Below, one piece after another: positions 9,544-17,458 of a stretch of DNA of 64,000 nucleotides. Position numbers and translations under genes: made by a program. The stretch's first letter is position 1. Each line of letters starts with the position of its first letter. The notes under the pieces were generated by a model that was not told the DNA's origin, did not search any database, and was given only the letters and a program-made list of their open reading frames with translations. Source of the DNA: Anaerotignum faecicola (GTDB lineage Bacteria > Bacillota > Clostridia > Lachnospirales > Anaerotignaceae); assembly GCF_003865035.1 (NCBI RefSeq), contig NZ_BHVZ01000001.1, positions 682,001-746,000 on the forward strand, in the 5' to 3' direction.

Positions 9544-10955
9544 GAATGAAACGTATGCTGGCTTTTCTTCTGATGGGCATACTGTTGCTCTCTTGTGGAT
9601 GCAGCGCAAACAGCAGCAGCTTTTCTTTACTGAACCGCAAAAAGACACTGGAGCTGACAGAGAAGGGTGTCTCCTACTGGGCACAGTATCTGGAGCAGCA
9701 GGAGGTCGGCAAGCCACAGGATGTGGTGGAGCAGGAAGATCACCTTTCCTATCTGCTGCAATATCCCGAAATCGGGAAGGAAAGGATTGATGCACGCATT
9801 TCGGAAATCGTGACGGAAATCCGCAATGCCTTTGATGCGGAATTTACCCCGACAGATGAGGCCGGAAAAGAGAAAAAAAAGACAGATGCAATTCTGTATC
9901 TGGGCTATGAAAGCTATCTTGCGAAGGAAAATCAGCTGAGTCTGGTGTTCTTTGAAACACATGAGACAAACGGCGCGCTTTCGCCGCACACACAAATTCA
10001 GGTGTTCCATTTTGATCTGGAAAAGGATGCAGAGGTAACGGCGGAAAGCCTGCAAGGGAACAGCTTTGCGAAAAATGCTTCTGCCTACACGGAAAAATAC
10101 TTCACAACGACAGAGCCTTATAAAAACGGTATCTTTGGCAACTACAAAACCCTGCTTGCACCCGACGCAGGACGGTTTGACCGCTTTGCGCTCACGAAGG
10201 ACGGCGTATTGTTTTATTTCGACCGCTATGACCTTTTCCCCGGCAGCTACGGCGTGGTGCGCCTGACGATTCCGTATGCGGAAATGCAGAAGAAAATCGA
10301 AGAACCGAAAAAGGAAACTCCCGTTCCCAAGGAAATCCGCAACAAAAAAATGGTTGCGCTGACCTACGATGACGGCCCGAACCCCAAGGCAACCAATGCC
10401 ATTCTGGATGTTCTGGAGAAATATGACGCACGGGCAACCTTCTTTGATCTTGGCAGTCTGGTGGAAAAATATCCCGATGTGGTGAAGCGCGAGGAGGCGC
10501 TCGGCTGTGAGGTTGGCAGTCATTCCTACGATCATAAGAATTTTAATAAGCTGACCAATGCAGAAATTGCGGCAGATGTGCAGAAAACCGCCGCCGCCTT
10601 CCGCAAGGTGCTTGGCAGAGACCCTGCCATCTTCCGTCCGCCCTACGGCAACTGTAAGGACAGCGTAAAAAAACAGCTGCCGATGTCCATCTACCTCTGG
10701 TCGGTTGATACACTCGACTGGAAAAGCAGAGATGCCAAGGCGATTGTGGATGTGGTGAAATCCGCAGGAAATCTGGATGGGAAGGTCATCCTGATGCACG
10801 GCATTTACGGCTCTACCGCAGAGGCAACGGCAACCCTTGTGCCTTATCTGCAAAAGCAGGGCTACGAGCTTGTGACTGTTACCGAGCTGGTGGAGGCAAA
10901 GCACGGGGAAACACCCCAGAAGGGGAAGATTTACGGATATTCCTATTTTAAATAA
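9540..10955 (+). CDS. Lipoprotein polysaccharide deacetylase (PdaC-like)
   Basis: A 471-residue surface protein. The N-terminus has a lipoprotein signal with a Cys in LLLSCGCS. A middle region (about 100-260) resembles the DUF3298/RsiV-type domain, and the C-terminal half is a NodB polysaccharide deacetylase: TYDDGP carries the catalytic and metal Asp pair, SHSYDH the metal histidines, RPPYG, and LMHG. It probably removes acetyl groups from peptidoglycan sugars. Start at ATGAGAATGAAA overlaps the upstream stop by 4 bp. A strong terminator follows. Confidence 0.9.
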   Translation: MRMKRMLAFLLMGILLLSCGCSANSSSFSLLNRKKTLELTEKGVSYWAQYLEQQEVGKPQDVVEQEDHLSYLLQYPEIGKERIDARISEIVTEIRNAFDAEFTPTDEAGKEKKKTDAILYLGYESYLAKENQLSLVFFETHETNGALSPHTQIQVFHFDLEKDAEVTAESLQGNSFAKNASAYTEKYFTTTEPYKNGIFGNYKTLLAPDAGRFDRFALTKDGVLFYFDRYDLFPGSYGVVRLTIPYAEMQKKIEEPKKETPVPKEIRNKKMVALTYDDGPNPKATNAILDVLEKYDARATFFDLGSLVEKYPDVVKREEALGCEVGSHSYDHKNFNKLTNAEIAADVQKTAAAFRKVLGRDPAIFRPPYGNCKDSVKKQLPMSIYLWSVDTLDWKSRDAKAIVDVVKSAGNLDGKVILMHGIYGSTAEATATLVPYLQKQGYELVTVTELVEAKHGETPQKGKIYGYSYFK

Positions 10956-10956
10956 A

Positions 10957-11000
10957 TAAAGAAGCGTGTGAAAAATATTCTTTTCATACGCTTCTTTATT
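10957..11000 (+). terminator. Terminator of the EFR1-deacetylase operon
   Basis: AAAGAAGCGTGTGAAAA pairs with TTTTCATACGCTTCTTT and is followed by ATTTTTATC. Confidence 0.85.
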
Positions 11001-11012
11001 TTTATCTTCTAA

Positions 11013-11197
11013 TCCAAACAAAACCTTTACCCAGCAGCGGAAAGGTTTGGGAAACAAACCCGTTTCCCAAACGGAATCCACAGAGGGGGCTTTGCCCTCT
11101 CGAGGAAAACAGTAGGTTTCAAGGCTTTTAGCCGATGGAACCTATCTGTTTATTCCTCTGTTTTAACAAGTCGAAAACCTGTTTTCGACTTAATTTT
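11013..11197. repeat. Intergenic block of consecutive inverted repeats
   Basis: Between convergent genes lie three successive hairpins: AACCTTT/AAAGGTT (11016-11041), GTTTGGGAAAC/GTTTCCCAAAC (about 11045-11072), and AGAGGG/CCCTCT (11080-11100), then a 10-bp perfect stem AAGTCGAAAA/TTTTCGACTT (11168-11191) with a T tail on the + side. A similarly built block occurs at 31054-31136. Confidence 0.6.
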
Positions 11198-12556
11198 TTA
11201 TGCAATGCTTTTATGCTGCCATCTTTTTCCACGATAGCGGATGATGAAAAGAACGGCACGCACTGCCCAGTCAATGGTCATGGCAATCCAAACACCCAGA
11301 ACGCCCATGCCCATTCTGACACCAATAATATAGCTGAAGGCAATACGGAATACCCACATGGAGATAATCGACAAAATCATGCAGAACTTTACATCACTGG
11401 CGGCACGCAGCGTATTCGGCAGAGTAAACGCTTCGGGCCAGATGAGCATACAGCAGATACCATGATACCAGATAATCTGTTTTGTAAAGGTCATTGCGTC
11501 ATCGGAAAGGTTATACAGGTGCATGATGCCGGGCAACGCCACAAGCGTGGTGACGCTGAAAACGATAATCAGAATATGCACCAGCTTCAGAATCTTACGG
11601 GTATAATATCTTGCCGCTTCATAATCCCCTGCCCCAACGCAGCGAGAGCAGACGGTAATCACCGCCATGCCGACGGACATCCCCGGAAGCACCTGAAAGG
11701 TTGCAATGATATTGGAAACGGCATTCGCCGCAATCGCCGCCGTGCCAAAGCCTGTAATCATGCTCAGCACCATGATTTTCCCCAGCTGAAACATCCCGTT
11801 TTCCAGACCATTGGGAATGCCGATATAGGCAATCTTTTTCAGCATACCGAAATCCAGCTTAAAGGAAAACGGACGCTCCAGATGCAGCAGATGCTCCGGA
11901 GAGCAAAGCAGAAAAATGATTGCAACAGCGGAAATGACACGGGAAACAAGCGTCGAAGTTGCCGCACCCGCAACCCCCATGCCAAAGCCGAAAATCAGGA
12001 TGGCATTGCCGCCCACATTGATGGCGTTCATCATCATGGAGAGATACATCGGCACCTTGGAATTGCCCATAGTACGAAATACTGCCGCACCTGCGTTATA
12101 CAAGGCAATAAAAGGGATGGATGCGGAAACGATGAGAAGATACGTTTTGGATGCCTCCATTACATTCGCCTCAATGGCACCGAACACCCGATGCAGGATG
12201 AGGTTTCTTGCCAGATACAGCCCAATCATAATGCAGATCGCAAACAACGCCGTAAACAGGATAAGCTGATTGACTGCCCTATTTGCTTTTTCATGCTTAT
12301 TCTGCCCCAAATATTGCCCCATAACCACCGCACCGCCTGTTGCGAGAGCTGCAAACAAATAAATCAGCAGAACGAAAATATTATCCACCAAAGAGACACC
12401 CGAAACTGCATGCTCCCCGACCGTTGCAACCATAATGGAGTCGGACATACCAACCAGAATAGCCAGAAACTGCTCGATAATCATGGGAGCAATCAAACGC
12501 TTCAGGGCGCGATTGGAAAAATAATACGGTTTTTCTTTGATTTCCGCTAAATCCAC
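11198..12556 (-). CDS. MATE family multidrug/sodium efflux protein
   Basis: A 452-residue inner-membrane transporter with about twelve hydrophobic segments and the internal twofold organisation of MATE exporters. The N-terminal half carries ALKRLIAPMIIEQFLAILVGMSDS and GGAVVMGQYLGQ; the middle shows GNSKVPMYLSMMMNAINVGGN, both typical of the family. Substrate unknown; these proteins exchange drugs or metabolites for sodium or protons. Start choice: AGGAGG is followed by only one base before an ATG, but seven bases before GTG (12554-12556), so the GTG is preferred. An ATG at 12562 would add two residues. Confidence 0.88.
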   Translation of the reverse strand: MDLAEIKEKPYYFSNRALKRLIAPMIIEQFLAILVGMSDSIMVATVGEHAVSGVSLVDNIFVLLIYLFAALATGGAVVMGQYLGQNKHEKANRAVNQLILFTALFAICIMIGLYLARNLILHRVFGAIEANVMEASKTYLLIVSASIPFIALYNAGAAVFRTMGNSKVPMYLSMMMNAINVGGNAILIFGFGMGVAGAATSTLVSRVISAVAIIFLLCSPEHLLHLERPFSFKLDFGMLKKIAYIGIPNGLENGMFQLGKIMVLSMITGFGTAAIAANAVSNIIATFQVLPGMSVGMAVITVCSRCVGAGDYEAARYYTRKILKLVHILIIVFSVTTLVALPGIMHLYNLSDDAMTFTKQIIWYHGICCMLIWPEAFTLPNTLRAASDVKFCMILSIISMWVFRIAFSYIIGVRMGMGVLGVWIAMTIDWAVRAVLFIIRYRGKRWQHKSIA

Positions 12557-12632
12557 GGTCATTCCTCCTTTGTACATTTCATTTTAAATTTCTTTTCTTC
12601 TTTATAAATAGTTATAAATAAATTTTTACAAA

Positions 12633-12672
12633 CAAAAAGAGAAGCCACACCTTTTTGCAAAGAGTGACTCTC
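12633..12672 (-). terminator. Probable terminator of rex
   Basis: An imperfect stem (GAGAG..CAC with GTG..CTTCTC) followed by TTTTTGTTTG on the - strand, just after the rex stop. Confidence 0.55.
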
Positions 12673-12693
12673 CTTCGTTCTGTTGTCTTTTTC

Positions 12694-13404
12694 TTATAAT
12701 TCTTCGTTTTCCTGCACCGGCTTTACAGGCAGACCATCCTTTAATTGATGCTCATGCATATCCTCACCGCTATAGTACATTTCGTTGATTTTGTAGAGCA
12801 GGGTCATAAGGCTGTCCGTCAGGTGTACATTTTCCACCAAAACATCATCGGGAACCTGCAAATCCACATGGCTGAAGTTCCACATGCCCTTTACGCCCCA
12901 TTTTGCCAGATCATTTGCAACCTTCACCGCCTGCGAACGAGGAAGGGTAAGAATGGCAACATCCACGGGGTTATTTTTGACATACTCCTCCATCTGGTCG
13001 ATATCATAAACCTCGACACCACGAATAGTCATCCCAATCAGACGGGGATTGATATCAAAGACTGCCTTGATGACGAAACCACGCTTCTCAAAATTGGTAT
13101 AGTTCACCAGAGCCTGTCCGATATTGCCGCCGCCAATGACAATCATATTATACAATCGATCCAGACCTAAAATCTTTTTTATTTCATTGTAAAGGTATTC
13201 CACATTATACCCGTAGCCCTGCTGCCCAAAGCCGCCGAAATTGTTCAAATCCTGACGAATCTGGGAGGCAGTGATATTCATTTTTGCGCTGAGTTCTTTT
13301 GAGGAAATGCGAGTAATATCACTTTCCAGCAGGTCGCCTAAGTAACGGTAGTATCTGGGCAATCTGTTGATTACTGCCGGTGAGATCTTCTTTTCGCTGT
13401 CCAT
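12694..13404 (-). CDS. rex: Redox-sensing transcriptional repressor Rex
   Basis: A 236-residue repressor that senses the NADH/NAD ratio. The N-terminal winged helix (about residues 1-80) contains ISPAVINRLPRYYRYL and SQIRQDLNNFGGFGQQGYGYNV; the Rossmann domain has VIGGGNIGQAL, and the C-terminal MNFSH-like segment is WNFSHVDL. In clostridia Rex controls fermentation and hydrogen genes. I used the ATG at MDSEKKISP with AGAGGA upstream, which matches the usual Rex N-terminus. Its own promoter carries a palindrome over the -35 box, suggesting autoregulation. Divergent from the ABC-F gene. Confidence 0.96.
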   Translation of the reverse strand: MDSEKKISPAVINRLPRYYRYLGDLLESDITRISSKELSAKMNITASQIRQDLNNFGGFGQQGYGYNVEYLYNEIKKILGLDRLYNMIVIGGGNIGQALVNYTNFEKRGFVIKAVFDINPRLIGMTIRGVEVYDIDQMEEYVKNNPVDVAILTLPRSQAVKVANDLAKWGVKGMWNFSHVDLQVPDDVLVENVHLTDSLMTLLYKINEMYYSGEDMHEHQLKDGLPVKPVQENEEL

Positions 13405-13492
13405 ATATTCCAAATCCTCTCGTTTTAGGATGCCTCCGTAAAAGAAAACGAACTGCAAATACAGCTATTTTTTTCTACTTCAGGATAATTTT

Positions 13493-13528
13493 AGTATAGC
13501 ACTCCTGTTATTTTATTGTCAACAATAA
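13493..13528 (-). promoter_or_regulatory. rex promoter with overlapping palindromic operator
   Basis: On the - strand, -35 TTGACA (13517-13522), 18-nt spacer, -10 TATACT (13493-13498). The -35 box sits inside the perfect inverted repeat TTATTGTCAACAATAA (13513-13528). The TTGT..ACAA arms resemble Rex half-sites, but the spacing is shorter than the canonical one, so Rex binding is only an inference. Confidence 0.65.
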
Positions 13529-13597
13529 CTCTTTTAATCTGTTGTATTTTCTGCTATCATAAGAGCAGACAATGAAACACAAATGGAGGTTGTATCA

Positions 13598-15517
13598 ATG
13601 ATACTTGCATGCAGACAATTACACAAGGCATACGGCATCGATGTGATTCTGGAAAAAATCACCTTCCATATCGAAGAACGCGAAAAAGCCGCTATTGTAG
13701 GGGTAAATGGTGCCGGGAAGACGACGCTTTTCAAGGTTCTGACCGGCGAAATTTCTGCCGATGGCGGTGAATTTTATCTCAAGAAGGACGCATCCCTGGG
13801 CTACCTTGCTCAGAATATTCAGATAGACAGCGACCGCACGATTTATGAAGAAATGCTATCGGTTTTTGAAAAAATCATTCAAACAGAGACAAATCTTCGT
13901 GAATTAGAAAACGAAATGGGAAATCTGAGCGGACAGGCGCTGGCGGAAAAAATGGAGGACTATGCCACTCTGCAGCATTATTTTGAACAGAATGACGGCT
14001 ACAGCTACCAGAGCCGCCTGCGCGGTGTGCTGAAGGGGCTTGGCTTTGCCGACAATGATTTCAACCGCCCGATGAATCAGCTTTCCGGCGGACAGAAAAC
14101 ACGCGTGCATCTGGCAAAGCTGCTGCTTTCCAAGCCGGATATCCTGCTGCTGGACGAGCCGACCAACCATCTGGACATTGCGGCAATCGAATGGCTGGAG
14201 GATTTCCTTCGCTCCTATCCCGGTGCAGTGCTGATTATTTCCCACGACCGCTATTTCCTTGACCGCATTGTGACAAAGGTCATTGAAATCGAAAACAAGA
14301 AATCAACGGTTTATAACGGGAATTATTCCTTCTTTTGGCAGCAGAAGGAAATCAATCGTGAAATGCAGCAGAAGGCATACGAAATGCAGCAGAAGGAAAT
14401 CAAGCATCAGGAGGATGTCATCCGCACACTGCGCTCCTTCAACCGCGAAAAATCCATCAAGCGCGCGGAAAGCCGCGAGAAAGCCCTCGGCAAGCTGGAG
14501 CGTGTGGACAGGCCGGATGCCCTGCCGAATCAGATGCGGCTGACCCTAACCCCCTTTCTGACAAGCGGCAACGATGTGCTGCATGCGGAGGAGCTTTCCA
14601 AATCCTACGGGGGACAGAGAATTTTCCGCAATGTTTCCTTTGATGTAAAACGCAGCGACAAGGTTGCCATTATCGGCCCGAACGGGGTTGGGAAATCCAC
14701 GCTGTTTCGGATGCTTCTGAAGGAGGTGCCGACGGACAGCGGTCTGATTCGCTTCGGCACAAATGTATTTATTGGATATTATGACCAGGAGCAGGCAAAA
14801 TTAGACGAGACAAAGACGATTTTTGAGGAAATCGCAGACACCTACCCCACCCTGACGCAGGGGCAAATCCGCAATATGCTTGCCGCCTTCGTATTCACAG
14901 GGGATGATGTATTCAAGCCGATTTCCGCACTTTCCGGCGGCGAAAAGGGGCGCGTTTCTCTGGCGAAAATCATGCTTTCCAAGGCGAACCTGCTGATGCT
15001 GGATGAACCGACGAACCATCTGGATATGTTCTCGAAGGAGGTTCTGGAAAGTGCGCTGAACCGCTACGAGGGTACGGTGATTTATATTTCCCACGACCGT
15101 TATTTTATCAACAAAACAGCGGAGAAAATTCTGGAATTAACGCCGGATGGGGTGATTCTTTATAACGGGAATTATGATTATTACTTAGAGAAAAAGGCAG
15201 AGCGTGCCAGAAACGAGGCAGAAAAGGCGGCACAGCATCCGGAAAAAAGCGTTGCCGCGGCACAGCCTGTGAGCGATACGAAGAATGACTGGCTGAAGCA
15301 AAAGGAACAGCAGGCGGCAGAGCGCAGGCTGGCGAACAGGATTGCGAAGCTGGAAAAAGCCATCGAGGAGACCGAAGCGGCGATTGCGCAGGCAGATGAG
15401 GACATGGCGGCGTGCGGCACAGATTACGGCAAGGCGAATGAAATTTATGCAGAGAAAACAAAGCTTGAGGAAAGGCTTGAGGCTCTTTTCGCAGAATGGG
15501 AGGAGCTGAATTCGTAA
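13598..15517 (+). CDS. ABC-F family ATPase (ribosome-associated)
   Basis: A 639-residue soluble protein with two ABC domains and no membrane segment. Walker A motifs GVNGAGKTT (about residue 35) and GPNGVGKST, signatures LSGGQKTR and LSGGEKGR, and Walker B LLLDEPTNHLD and LMLDEPTNHLD are intact. The linker between domains (HQEDVIRTLRSFNREKSIKRA) and the C-terminal coiled coil (last 80 residues, rich in Glu, Ala and Lys) match the Uup/EttA/YkpA type acting on ribosomes. Translation factor or antibiotic protection cannot be separated from sequence alone. ATG preceded by GGAGG. Confidence 0.92.
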   Translation: MILACRQLHKAYGIDVILEKITFHIEEREKAAIVGVNGAGKTTLFKVLTGEISADGGEFYLKKDASLGYLAQNIQIDSDRTIYEEMLSVFEKIIQTETNLRELENEMGNLSGQALAEKMEDYATLQHYFEQNDGYSYQSRLRGVLKGLGFADNDFNRPMNQLSGGQKTRVHLAKLLLSKPDILLLDEPTNHLDIAAIEWLEDFLRSYPGAVLIISHDRYFLDRIVTKVIEIENKKSTVYNGNYSFFWQQKEINREMQQKAYEMQQKEIKHQEDVIRTLRSFNREKSIKRAESREKALGKLERVDRPDALPNQMRLTLTPFLTSGNDVLHAEELSKSYGGQRIFRNVSFDVKRSDKVAIIGPNGVGKSTLFRMLLKEVPTDSGLIRFGTNVFIGYYDQEQAKLDETKTIFEEIADTYPTLTQGQIRNMLAAFVFTGDDVFKPISALSGGEKGRVSLAKIMLSKANLLMLDEPTNHLDMFSKEVLESALNRYEGTVIYISHDRYFINKTAEKILELTPDGVILYNGNYDYYLEKKAERARNEAEKAAQHPEKSVAAAQPVSDTKNDWLKQKEQQAAERRLANRIAKLEKAIEETEAAIAQADEDMAACGTDYGKANEIYAEKTKLEERLEALFAEWEELNS

Positions 15518-15548
15518 AGCCGTTTCTCGAAACCTTGGTTCAAATAAG

Positions 15549-15595
15549 GAAAGCCTTGGTTACTACAGAACTGTAGTGACCAAGGCTTTTTTCCT
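15549..15595 (+). terminator. Terminator of the ABC-F gene
   Basis: A long near-perfect stem (AAGCCTTGGTTACTACAG with CTGTAGTGACCAAGGCTT) followed by TTTTCC. Confidence 0.93.
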
Positions 15596-15716
15596 TGCAT
15601 TTCTTATCGTATTTCGTTTCAGCTGCTTAGCCCGTATCGGTCTGATACGCAGCAATACTGCCACCGCAGCCTTTGTCCGATTCTGCCGGCTCCGTTTATT
15701 TCTCGTTTTCTGCTTC

Positions 15717-16226
15717 TCAGAATACCCTTTTCATCTGGGGCACATATTTTGTCATGAAGCAGATGCAAAGCACCTCCACAACACCCATGCCTGCTGCCTG
15801 TGCAAGACGGGGAATCAGCACAGCAACAAAGGGCGCACCATAAAGAATGGAAATCCAAAGCGTATCCAGGAAAATTGTCCCTACGATTTTGGAGAACAGC
15901 ACCGCCGCAACAATATTCTTCATGCTCTGGTTTTTATGCAGGAAAAACCCGTACCCAAAAGCGGTGATGAAGGATGTCAGCGAAAAGCCGGGGAAGAATG
16001 CGCCGATGGGAAACAGGGTTGCCCCAAGGACATCCGCCACCAGCCCCACCAAGCCTGCGCTCAGAGGCCCCAGCAGGATGCCCGCAAGAACGATGGGGAT
16101 AAAGGAAAAGCCAATCTTCAGATTCCAGAGATTGATGGAAAGGAAACGGGACAGAATAATCTGCACCGCTACGAACATTGCCATCAGCACCAAGCGATGT
16201 GTCATGCTCTTCTGTTTTTCGGTCAT
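15717..16226 (-). CDS. folT: Folate ECF transporter S component
   Basis: A 169-residue membrane protein with about five or six hydrophobic helices, the substrate-binding subunit of an energy-coupling-factor transporter. LSRFLSINLWNLKIGFSFIPIVLAGILLGP split around the first helices and the GFSLTSFITAFGYGFFL segment are typical of the folate type. The shared ECF ATPase and T components are not in the window. The start at MTEKQKSMTH has AAAGGAGGT upstream. A THF riboswitch in the leader supports folate as the substrate. Confidence 0.9.
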   Translation of the reverse strand: MTEKQKSMTHRLVLMAMFVAVQIILSRFLSINLWNLKIGFSFIPIVLAGILLGPLSAGLVGLVADVLGATLFPIGAFFPGFSLTSFITAFGYGFFLHKNQSMKNIVAAVLFSKIVGTIFLDTLWISILYGAPFVAVLIPRLAQAAGMGVVEVLCICFMTKYVPQMKRVF

Positions 16227-16234
16227 AAAAAAAT

Positions 16235-16301
16235 ACCTCCTTTTTTCAATGGGAAATAGGAGGGCTTTCTTGCTCTTTTTTGCAAACAAAAACCCCTCTA
16301 T
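16235..16301 (-). promoter_or_regulatory. folT expression platform with competing Shine-Dalgarno pairings
   Basis: On the - strand, GCCCTCCT (16258-16265) can pair with the Shine-Dalgarno AGGAGGT (16235-16241), hiding it, or with the upstream ATAGAGGGG (16293-16301), freeing it. The two pairings exclude each other, which fits translational control by the aptamer upstream. Confidence 0.65.
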
Positions 16302-16385
16302 TATCACAATACCAACGCAAATACACCTGCCGAAACAGGTTTGGCTGTATGGATAACAAAGAGGATTGTTCTTCTTCATTATGAA

Positions 16386-16487
16386 ACAGCGGGATGCGAG
16401 TCCTGCACCGCAAGCAGAAATCCTGCTTTTCGTTCCGATGACAACTCCCCGTCCACCGGACACTTAACGCGCAAAGCCCTACTCTGT
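16386..16487 (-). ncRNA. Tetrahydrofolate (THF) riboswitch upstream of folT
   Basis: Read on the - strand the segment shows ACAGAGTAG, GCGCGTTAAGTGT, GGGGAGTTGTC, GCGGTGC and the closing GCATCCCGCTGT in the order expected for the THF aptamer; first and last blocks pair as the outer stem. Only one copy is present. THF riboswitches typically control folT, as here. Confidence 0.92.
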
Positions 16488-16518
16488 GTATTTGCACAGG
16501 AGAAAATCCTGCCGTTTT

Positions 16519-16547
16519 ATTTTAGTATGTTTTCCTCTGTTTGTAAA
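16519..16547 (-). promoter_or_regulatory. folT promoter
   Basis: On the - strand, -35 TTTACA (16542-16547), 17-nt spacer, -10 TAAAAT (16519-16524), about 25 bases before the aptamer. Confidence 0.7.
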
Positions 16548-16568
16548 GAAGTTTGTCGAAATATATTG

Positions 16569-17150
16569 TTATTTCTGCGGAATAAAGGTGCGCAGGAATT
16601 GATATTTGGAATCAAACGAGCCTGCCAGCATAATCTTATCCGCTCCCACGCCGTATTCCTTTGTCAGCTTGCCGAAAAGGCGGTCGCTTTCCATGAAGCC
16701 GCCCTCCAAAAAGCAGAAGCACGCCGCAAAAGCTCCTTCTTCGCCGATTTTGTGGAAATCCTTTTCCTCAAAGGAATGGATTACATATTCGGGGGAAGGG
16801 TTCAGCTTTGTAACCAGCTCTGCCAAGTCAAAGTCTAAATGCAGAAAGCCCTGTGCGCAATAATACATGGACAAAATGAAATCCACCAAATCCTCCTCTG
16901 CCGCAAAATGCAGAGAATACTCCGCCGGACGTTCTGCATCTCCTACAAAGCAGCTGAACCAAGGTGCCTGTGGTGCCAGAAAAGAGGGCAGATAAAGCTT
17001 TTTCGTTAAAGGCTCTGCCGTATTTACGGCAAAAACCAGTGTATTTGTGGTAGAGGTTTTCACAAGCGGCAGCTTATGTTTTTTTAATGCCGCCACCAGT
17101 GTATCGGATGCGCCGAACAGACGAATCCCGTCCGCATGAAACCCAAGCAT
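16569..17150 (-). CDS. Protein of unknown function, weakly FtsZ C-lobe-like
   Basis: A 193-residue soluble protein that I do not recognise with certainty. No signal peptide or membrane helix is visible. The stretch from about residue 88 (DLVDFILSMYY) through GFLHLDFDLAELVTKL, HKIGEEGAFAACFCFLEGG and GADKIMLAGSFDSKY is reminiscent of the FtsZ/tubulin C-terminal lobe, with NLDFADV-, AAEKA.SSPLLEG- and IIFGT-like spacing, but the GTP-binding half is absent. It may equally be an unrelated family. Start ATG with AAAGGAGAGA upstream. It lies upstream of, and in the same direction as, folT, but folT has its own promoter. Confidence 0.6.
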   Translation of the reverse strand: MLGFHADGIRLFGASDTLVAALKKHKLPLVKTSTTNTLVFAVNTAEPLTKKLYLPSFLAPQAPWFSCFVGDAERPAEYSLHFAAEEDLVDFILSMYYCAQGFLHLDFDLAELVTKLNPSPEYVIHSFEEKDFHKIGEEGAFAACFCFLEGGFMESDRLFGKLTKEYGVGADKIMLAGSFDSKYQFLRTFIPQK

Positions 17151-17281
17151 AGCAGTCTCTCCTTTTCAGAAAATAAATTTTATTGTAATAAATGTACCAT
17201 AATGATGAAATCCTTTCAAGAGAGGGAATTTATTTCACCTCGAAGGGGTGGGCGGAAATTAGGCAGGAAAAGGCAAAAGCG

Positions 17282-17311
17282 TTGACATCCCCACCCTTTC
17301 GTTGTTATAAT
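17282..17311 (+). promoter_or_regulatory. Promoter of the sufC-sufB operon
   Basis: -35 TTGACA (17282-17287), 18-nt spacer, -10 TATAAT (17306-17311). Confidence 0.88.
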
Positions 17312-17317
17312 CTATAA

Positions 17318-17458
17318 GATTGGCAGGTTTTGTAGAAGCCTGCATTTTTCAAGGCTGTAGCGCAGCTTTGAAGGGAGAGAACAATGACAGACGCACAGTC
17401 TGCAATAGAGAAAATATTTCCAGAGAGAAATATTTGATAAACAGGAGGAATCATAAGT
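17318..17458 (+). promoter_or_regulatory. Structured 5' leader of sufC
   Basis: About 140 transcribed bases before sufC contain four successive hairpins: GCAGG/CCTGC (from 17324), TTCAAGGCTG/CAGCTTTGAA (17348-17372), CAGAC/GTCTG (17388-17402) and AAATATTTC/GAAATATTT (17412-17435). I do not recognise a known riboswitch. A short frame lies within the last two hairpins. Confidence 0.55.
17384..17437 (+). CDS. Possible 17-residue leader peptide before sufC
   Basis: ATG at 17384 with GGGAG seven bases upstream opens a frame of 17 codons (MTDAQSAIEKIFPERNI) ending TGA at 17435, 21 bases before the sufC ATG. The distal hairpin AAATATTTC/GAAATATTT covers its last codons. It could be a translated leader coupling to sufC, or a chance frame; no homolog is known to me. 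Confidence 0.35.
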   Translation: MTDAQSAIEKIFPERNI

